This document shows, in pieces, positions 27,838 to 32,786 of a stretch of DNA of 32,786 bases. The translations under genes were made by a program, and so were the position numbers. Origin of the DNA: Chara braunii (Eukaryota > Streptophyta > Charophyceae > Charales > Characeae); contig BFEA01000190.1 of NCBI GenBank assembly GCA_003427395.1, positions 1,846,066 through 1,878,851 on the forward strand. Direction: 5' to 3'. Under the pieces are notes generated by a model, which worked only from the letters and a program-made list of their open reading frames with translations, was not told the origin of the DNA and made no database searches. Every line of letters begins with the position of its first letter. Within the stretch, counting starts at the first letter, position 1.

Positions 27838-29048
27838 CTTCTGACCACAAAACTCTTCAAGACTCTCTGAAAGAAAGAGTCAGGGAAGTCTTTGAGGGAC
27901 AGTTCCCTTCGAAGTGTCGTTACTTGATTAGGGATCTCGGATCGAATCGAGGTATTCATATCGATCCGGTGCAAATAGCTCCCAATAATGGCGCTTTTTT
28001 GCCTCTTACATCCTCATGATAGGTAAGGCTATCCATTCTGAATGCTCAGCTTATCAGAGGTCCACATACAGTCGTCGTTCCTCAACATCTGGACACAACC
28101 CATGTACGGATACGTCTGCCGCACGCGGATTTGACAGCCTAAGACGTCAAACAGCCCAGAGCCATCATCAGTCCACTTCAGGACCAGATTCGAGGGATAA
28201 CATTCCTCGAAAGCTGACAAAATCGCAGAACCATTCGTCCCGGTGGGTAGTGAAATGACAAGCATAACATCATCAATCAAGCGAGAGGCGAAAATGCAGT
28301 GTACGGTCCTTCCTAAGCTACAAGTGAAACGGTACTCGACAAACGCGCACATAATACAGGCAAGGGGCGGTCTAGTGCTCTTCCCCATGGGTATTCCCAT
28401 AACCTGCTGAAGCAACACACCCGTAGCTCGAAAATACGTGTGCCCAAGTTCAAGATTCACGAAAGTGTGAACATCCTCAAGATCCAACTTTCGCCAGTGG
28501 TCCCCACCCGTGGATAATCCAAAAGTGGCACCCTTGCCACGTGGATTAATTTGTACGAGAGATCTCCCTTTATCCCTGTGGTACTCAATGAGCCAATCAA
28601 CAGCGCGCCGGATGTCAGCATGAGGCAATTTGTTGAACATCTCCTTGATGTCAAAGGAGTAAAAAAATATTGTTCTCTCGTTATCCAAACGAAGAAACCT
28701 TCGATTACCGGCTTCAAGCCGCTTGTTCAGCATAGATACCGCTGACAAATTGAAGTGTCACTGCTTAGGGATCATCCCAAGCAGATGATTCAGGGCTTTA
28801 GCCACCACCCGGCCAGTGCAGACCATAGGCTCATCAAACGAAGGGCAAATCGGTCGGAAACGACAAAGGTCCTTATGCTTAGGCAAAAGGTACCTCGATC
28901 CACATTTCACTTTAACGTCCCAATGCACAAAATTCCTCAAGCCTGCAGCATTAACATCCTCGCGGAGTTCAAGCAACACCACACTTTTCGGGGTGGGGTA
29001 TAATTCGATATCCCAGATTGAACACAAAATTGTTAAGCATGGCTTCAT
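27838..29048 (-). pseudogene. PLE reverse transcriptase (palm and thumb)
   Basis: One minus-strand frame from 29048 to about 27838 is interrupted by TGA at 28758-28760 and TAG at 28029-28031. Motifs in order: LLPKHKDLCRFRPICPSFDE (fingers), FYSFDIKEMFNKLPHADIRR (motif A, catalytic Asp), LLQQVMGIPMGKSTRPPLAC (motif B; PLE and telomerase-like RTs use GxPMGs), ASRLIDDVMLV (motif C, catalytic Asp pair), DVLGCQIRV, and after the TAG a thumb-like helix region (KSAIIGSYLHRI, ELSLKDFPDSFF). The first base of the catalytic motifs is intact. Similarity is to PLE RTs rather than to LINE or LTR RTs. Confidence 0.85.
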
Positions 29049-29113
29049 AATAGACTGCAGGGCACATTACCACCATTTCCCCCGGATTATGGTCAACGGT
29101 AGTAAGCACAAAA

Positions 29114-30005
29114 TCATTGAACCTCCTCCAGAGACAAACAGCGACTATCGCTAGTCGGTACAGAGAAACAATTCGATAGCACTTCCGAACTCAAAACAGG
29201 TGACGTGCCATTCCAATTAATCAAATTCGTGAAACCAGCAGATAACTCCTTATGAAAGGATGCCAAGCGATCGGGTAATCGTGCACGTGGCACATTTTTC
29301 GCATTGCAAATCAGAGGATTAATATCATCCAGTTCGCTGAGTCGGAACAATACATGTCTGTCAGATCGAGGAAAAGAAACACCAGCACAGGTGCAAGTGA
29401 GCACAGGCGCATGTGAGCACAGAGTGTGTCGACAGACTATGCATATTGTGCAAAATATCGGCGACAGAGGGATTCTTGGTCCCTACTATCCGAATTTTCC
29501 TACGAGCTCTGAGCAAAAAACACAAAGGTAAGTCCAAATGCATCAAGGCATCATTAACCACCTTCCAGACTTCAGCGATCTTAATGTGATCATCATAGCA
29601 AATACGAAAAACAAGATCCGCACTTAGGCTCAATCCAAATCGCTCCCGAAAACCCCGAGAGACAATCCTCCGTAGGTATTTCCGGGTAGACTTGCCAGAA
29701 AAATCCTTAATGGCACAATACAGTCGCAGCATAGAACGCATCCCCCAAGAATGGAAAACAGAAACCTGCCTAAAGTGCCTAGGATTACGTAGAATACTGA
29801 TGAGAATCTTTTTGAAAAAGCCACACTTAGAAGCCCGTTTACAAACATGCAAAATCAAACAAAGTCCCCCCGACTGCGAAAGAAGCTTGCATACCTTGAG
29901 GCAAGCAGTCCCCGAATTAGTTACAACTTTTGTCTTCCCAAAGGTCTTGATCAACCTACGCCAACACGGTTCCCAAATATTATCATCCTGTGTGTAAAAA
30001 TTCAC
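29114..30005 (-). pseudogene. PLE linker region between nuclease and RT, frameshifted
   Basis: Frames 30005-29361 and 29404-29114 (minus) hold a basic, helix-rich segment with VGTKNPSVADILHNM followed by Cys-rich TCTCAGVSFPRSDRHVLFRL and NAKNVPRARLP. The shift between the two frames coincides with two 16-bp tandem units, AGGTGCAAGTGAGCAC (29389) and AGGCGCATGTGAGCAC (29405): one extra unit adds 16 nt and moves the frame by one. PLE proteins have a long N-terminal segment before the RT; the CxC pair may bind metal, which is inference. Confidence 0.65.
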
Positions 30006-30189
30006 ACCGCTATTCCCTGATTTTAAAACATTGTCAAGGAAAGCAACTTTTGTCTACACACCAATCTGCGGACGTAGAACGCCGAAAATGAATTGGTTTC
30101 CACGTAGGTGCAATGGCCGAGAATCCCTCCTTTACCCTGACACGTTCCTTCCTCCCCAACTTAGGCTTCGATGCGCGATTCTGTTTCTT

Positions 30190-30438
30190 TCATCCAGACG
30201 TGTGAAGGAAGGGTGACCATAGCTTAATATAAGTACCTTCGAGGACTGTGAGGTCGGTACCAACCGGGATGTCAACGGGCAACAATAGATAGTTACCAAT
30301 GCCAAAGGACGTCAACCACCTGTGAGAGTGCGAACGAGTACAATTCTTGGAACAATAGATGTGCTCCTTCCAGCCAGTGTCTACGTCCCTAGTAGTCTTA
30401 CCGACATACAACAATTTACAAAAAGGTGAAATGCCCAT
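30190..30438 (-). pseudogene. PLE GIY-YIG endonuclease domain (N-terminal)
   Basis: The minus-strand frame holds CKLLYVGKTTRDVDTGWKEH, matching the YIG half, the conserved Arg/Lys and the His/Glu helix of GIY-YIG nucleases, and later LEGTYIKLWSPFL with the Glu that coordinates the metal in the family. The first GIY half appears to lie just upstream in a shifted frame (GLTSCDIWAFHLF). TGA codons bound the frame on both sides. In PLEs this domain cuts target DNA to prime insertion. It lies 5' of the RT on the same strand. Confidence 0.7.
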
Positions 30439-30662
30439 ATATCACAAGACGTAAGACCAAGAAAATCCAACCCATGCCGATCATACAACTCCAGCCATCT
30501 CGGAATGCATTTACTGGCCCATCGGATCTGACCTTGCACGACTAACAGCAAAAAACCTAATCGAAGGACAATCTCAACGGACTTATTAACAATCAGAGAC
30601 TCACATCATTCGTGAGTGAGAAGACGACAAAGCTTCCATAGCTGTTGTACAGATAAAACGAG

Positions 30663-31949
30663 TCACACGTGAGTAGTCGGCTCAGCCTCGGCATCATCGC
30701 AAACATCATCGGAGGCAGCAATATGAATGACTTCAGCGTTTTTGGTGGCAGTACTGGCGAAAGCTATCTCCGTACGATGATCAGCTATGTCAAAAATGAC
30801 ATCAATCTTCTTGTTGTAGTGCAGGCCTTCCTTCCGGCAGATACCCTGCAATTCAGCAGCATCAAGAGCCTTGAGTTCCTTCAGAACATCATTTCGGTAG
30901 CGCAGTCGAGCCAACACCCCCTTAGTTGCCGACGTCACTCTAGCAGTAGGTGTACAACGTGTAGGCATTTTGCGCTTCGACAGCGGTGTAGCAATCTTCT
31001 TCTTGGTCGAGGTAGGGGTACGTCCGCCACCAGCCTTCTTGGACTTGGACCGGGTCAGACGACCCGTGAGTTTGACTGGTTTTAATATCCCCCTCTTGGG
31101 GGTTCGCTTTGCAGGCAGCTCCATCGGCGGACTTGGTTCGCCGAAAACCGGCTCGGGACCTCTCTTCCGTTTCTCGGTGATGCACAGACGCTGAGCTTGT
31201 GCACTAAGTTCTTGAGTGACGCTAGTGTCACTTTCTTCACTCTTATCGGATGCCGAGTCGTTCGACCCTGATGCATAAGTGACCTGCTTCTTCCCCCGTT
31301 CCCGAGTGGAGGGGAGCACTGGCGCAACCACTTCGTACATCCTGTCCACCAAACGGTCTTCCAGCTCACCAGCTTGGATAGCAAGTTGGATATTCAGGTC
31401 CTTTTGCATCATCGCACGTGCTTCAGCTTCAAGTGTCTTCTTCTGTTTTATCTTCAGCGCCTTCTTCTTAGCATGGACCCTTTCCTCCTCCTTCCTAGCC
31501 CGTTCCTCCTCAGCGCGTCGTTCAGACTCCTCTTTCTCCAATTTCCTTCTCTGCTTGATCTCCTTCTTCTCCCGCTCAACTGCATAGTGCTCTTCCATCA
31601 CAGATATGCTTTTCCCCAACTTAGAAATGGTACTTCTCAGCTCCGGGTCCAATTGCTGAGGTATCTCCCTCCTTCCATGGTCATAACCTCGCGGAGACCG
31701 AGATCGCCTAGAGTCCGAGGATGAAGAAGGTCGCGCACTGTGGTAGCGTCGGCTCCTGTTTGGGCACTGATTGGGATAGTGGCCCGTTTCATGGCAAGCA
31801 AAGCAGGTGGGAGGCCTATACGGCCTCCGCTCACCGCCATCATCTCTTGTTTCCCGGGCACGATCACCTCTCTCACAGTCATGATCACCTCGCTCCTGCT
31901 GGTCCCGAGAAGACATCACTCCGTTCGACGCAGGATGTTGCCCAGACAC
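30663..31949 (-). CDS. Gag-like ORF of the PLE: zinc knuckle, coiled coil, SAP-like
   Basis: An intact 428-codon frame. Residues 49-62 are C-FA-C-HETG-H-YPNQ-C, a perfect CX2CX4HX4C knuckle, followed by a Ser/Arg-rich stretch. Residues about 117-185 are a strongly charged Glu/Lys/Arg coiled-coil segment. A basic, Ser/Thr/Lys-rich region (about 275-345) may be nuclear-localising. Near residues 360-395, LKALDAAELQGICRKEG and KKIDVIFDI resemble a SAP DNA-binding motif, though weakly. It lies on the same strand as the nuclease and RT, between the direct repeats, 225 bp upstream of the nuclease frame. A role in packaging or chromatin targeting of element RNA is inference. PLEs usually do not have a gag-like ORF. 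An independent captured gene is the alternative. Confidence 0.65.
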   Translation of the reverse strand: MSGQHPASNGVMSSRDQQERGDHDCERGDRARETRDDGGERRPYRPPTCFACHETGHYPNQCPNRSRRYHSARPSSSSDSRRSRSPRGYDHGRREIPQQLDPELRSTISKLGKSISVMEEHYAVEREKKEIKQRRKLEKEESERRAEEERARKEEERVHAKKKALKIKQKKTLEAEARAMMQKDLNIQLAIQAGELEDRLVDRMYEVVAPVLPSTRERGKKQVTYASGSNDSASDKSEESDTSVTQELSAQAQRLCITEKRKRGPEPVFGEPSPPMELPAKRTPKRGILKPVKLTGRLTRSKSKKAGGGRTPTSTKKKIATPLSKRKMPTRCTPTARVTSATKGVLARLRYRNDVLKELKALDAAELQGICRKEGLHYNKKIDVIFDIADHRTEIAFASTATKNAEVIHIAASDDVCDDAEAEPTTHV

Positions 31950-32141
31950 AGCACGCCGTGCCCTACCGGAGACGCCGATGGCTCAATCGGCAAGACCGAG
32001 ATACGACGGTTACATCCGTCACGAAACACCGTATCAAAGTGGGAAACACGAACCAACGAAGAAAGACAATGACAAAACGGCAATTACGTGCTCCCTCTAG
32101 CACGACAAGGTGACCCCAGGTAAGTTCACACGTGCAGTCCA
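31950..32141 (-). other. PLE segment between the 5' direct repeat and the gag-like ORF
   Basis: About 190 bp of non-coding sequence that would be the 5' leader of the element's ORF1. No specific signal was recognised. Confidence 0.4.
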
Positions 32142-32626
32142 ATGGATATGGATAAGAAAATGCACACAAGTATACGCGTCACAAAGTAGAAAATCCACAA
32201 AGTGGCAATATCATATAGTCACAACTCAACCAACAGGTTCCCTCCGAAACAATCCGACAAACCCAAGAAAACCGCCATTATTCCGCAAACCCACGTCCGT
32301 AGGCTCCTACCATTACTACTGGTAGCAATGATAGTTGCCATGCGATCGACCCAAGAGGTCGACTGCTTACTACAAAGATCTACTTATAGTTCCACGCACA
32401 CTATTCCCAAGTCATAGTTCACGGGGTTGACCAGGGCATCCGGCAAGCTACAGTACCGTCGGGCTACCTCGCAAATGAAACGAGGCCAGTACCACACAAA
32501 AAACTTACTCGGGTGAACAATATCCTAGCTACCAGCAAACCAAAAGAGAAGACACCGGTTCGAGGACAAGGCTCCTCCAGAAGTGTCCCGACCAACTTAC
32601 AGTCGTCAGTAAAAAATATTCAAAAG
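32142..32626 (-). repeat. PLE direct repeat (pLTR), 5' copy
   Basis: Partner of 26997-27480; the shared strings CACACTATTCCCAAGTCATA, GTTCACGGGGTTGAC and ATATCCTAGCTACCAGCAAA are examples. The inner edge (32142) reads AATGGATATGGATAAG, matching the TGGATA-type repeat at the other copy. Confidence 0.85.
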
Positions 32627-32786
32627 CAGGGTTGCATCCCCGCCGACCGTATTGTACCGACCGATCGGCGGTAGCCGACGGCTCAAAAAACAGTCTTCCT
32701 CTGATTTTTTTTTTTTTCCTGACTTCGGGTCTGTACTGCGCTTGCTGAGTACAGCCCAAATCCGCTGAGAAACTTTGGTTTCGGGG
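32627..32786. other. Sequence beyond the PLE
   Basis: Contains a T-run (32705-32716) and a small inverted repeat CTGTACT...AGTACAG near 32730-32755. It shows no continuation of the hairpin-poly(A) copy seen at the other PLE end, so the insertion site cannot be reconstructed from this window. Confidence 0.4.

Larger units (their letters stand above)
26997..32626 (-). mobile_element. Penelope-like element with N-terminal GIY-YIG and gag-like ORF (decayed)
   Basis: Two direct repeats of about 485 bp (26997-27480 and 32142-32626) enclose, in minus-strand order: a gag-like ORF with zinc knuckle (31949-30663), a GIY-YIG nuclease segment (30438-30190), a linker region (30005-29114), and a PLE-type RT with thumb (29048-27838). 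Having the nuclease before the RT is the permuted order known from the Naiad/Chlamys clade of PLEs; canonical Penelope has it after the RT. No protease, RNase H or integrase is seen, so this is not an LTR retrotransposon. Frameshifts and stops make it inactive. Confidence 0.8.

Noticed and set aside
28758-30440. Selenocysteine recoding of in-frame TGA codons in the PLE
   Set aside because: UGA recoding is known in some Naiad elements, but here TAG and frameshifts also occur and no SECIS-like element is seen, so plain decay is simpler.
30669-32113. Open frames of 100-138 codons on the + strand
   Set aside because: They are antisense to the intact gag-like ORF and reflect its charged, low-complexity codons.
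26997-32626. LTR retrotransposon
   Set aside because: Despite the direct repeats there is no integrase, protease or RNase H, and the RT motifs and GIY-YIG are of the Penelope type.

Overview
This window is assembled eukaryotic sequence made almost entirely of mobile and repetitive DNA. I found no intact host gene, rRNA gene or credible functional tRNA gene. It contains two decayed APE/RT-type LINEs, a decayed Penelope-like element (PLE) with long direct repeats, poly(A)-tailed short retrocopies, a tRNA-related satellite, a MITE candidate, many private tandem repeats, and several assembly scars. The species cannot be fixed from the sequence. A large repeat-rich genome with LINEs carrying a C-terminal CCHC domain and a PLE whose GIY-YIG domain precedes the RT would fit a streptophyte alga (Chara-like) or some invertebrates. 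That is a low-confidence guess.

Layout. Positions 1-230 hold nothing recognisable and 230-620 is A-rich. From about 600 to 7082 lies LINE A on the + strand: a 5' region with two ~139-bp monomers, a frameshifted ORF1 with a zinc knuckle, an unexpected middle frame with an acidic tail, and an ORF2 that keeps its endonuclease and C-terminal CCHC domain but has lost the RT core, then a 3' UTR with a hairpin and a 40-nt poly(A). A minus-strand retrocopy tail follows at 7087-7218. LINE B (7520-11711) is 5'-truncated; it keeps RT motifs A, B and C on the + strand, but a ~1-kb internal block is inverted.

From 12.1 to 23.9 kb there is a mosaic of short retrocopies, a 543-bp tandem duplication, a TTAA-flanked MITE candidate, a duplicated transmembrane-coding segment, a 745-base N gap and C-rich repeat blocks. 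A 325-bp satellite (24001-25439) repeats with no change in spacing, and each unit carries a tRNA-like segment on the minus strand. The PLE occupies 26997-32626 on the minus strand: direct repeat, gag-like ORF with CCHC knuckle, coiled coil and possible SAP motif, GIY-YIG nuclease, linker, RT, direct repeat.

How the parts relate. The autonomous-type elements (LINE A, LINE B, PLE) are all broken here. A small hairpin with GCTCC/GGAGC arms and a 12-13 nt loop recurs at the LINE A tail, in the short poly(A) copies and at the very edge of the PLE, which suggests a shared 3'-end signal. The most interesting candidate system is the PLE with N-terminal GIY-YIG and an upstream gag-like ORF. Two artefacts must not be read as biology: a Tn5 mosaic-end pair at 17686-17723, and a 71-bp perfect duplication around a single N at 16745.
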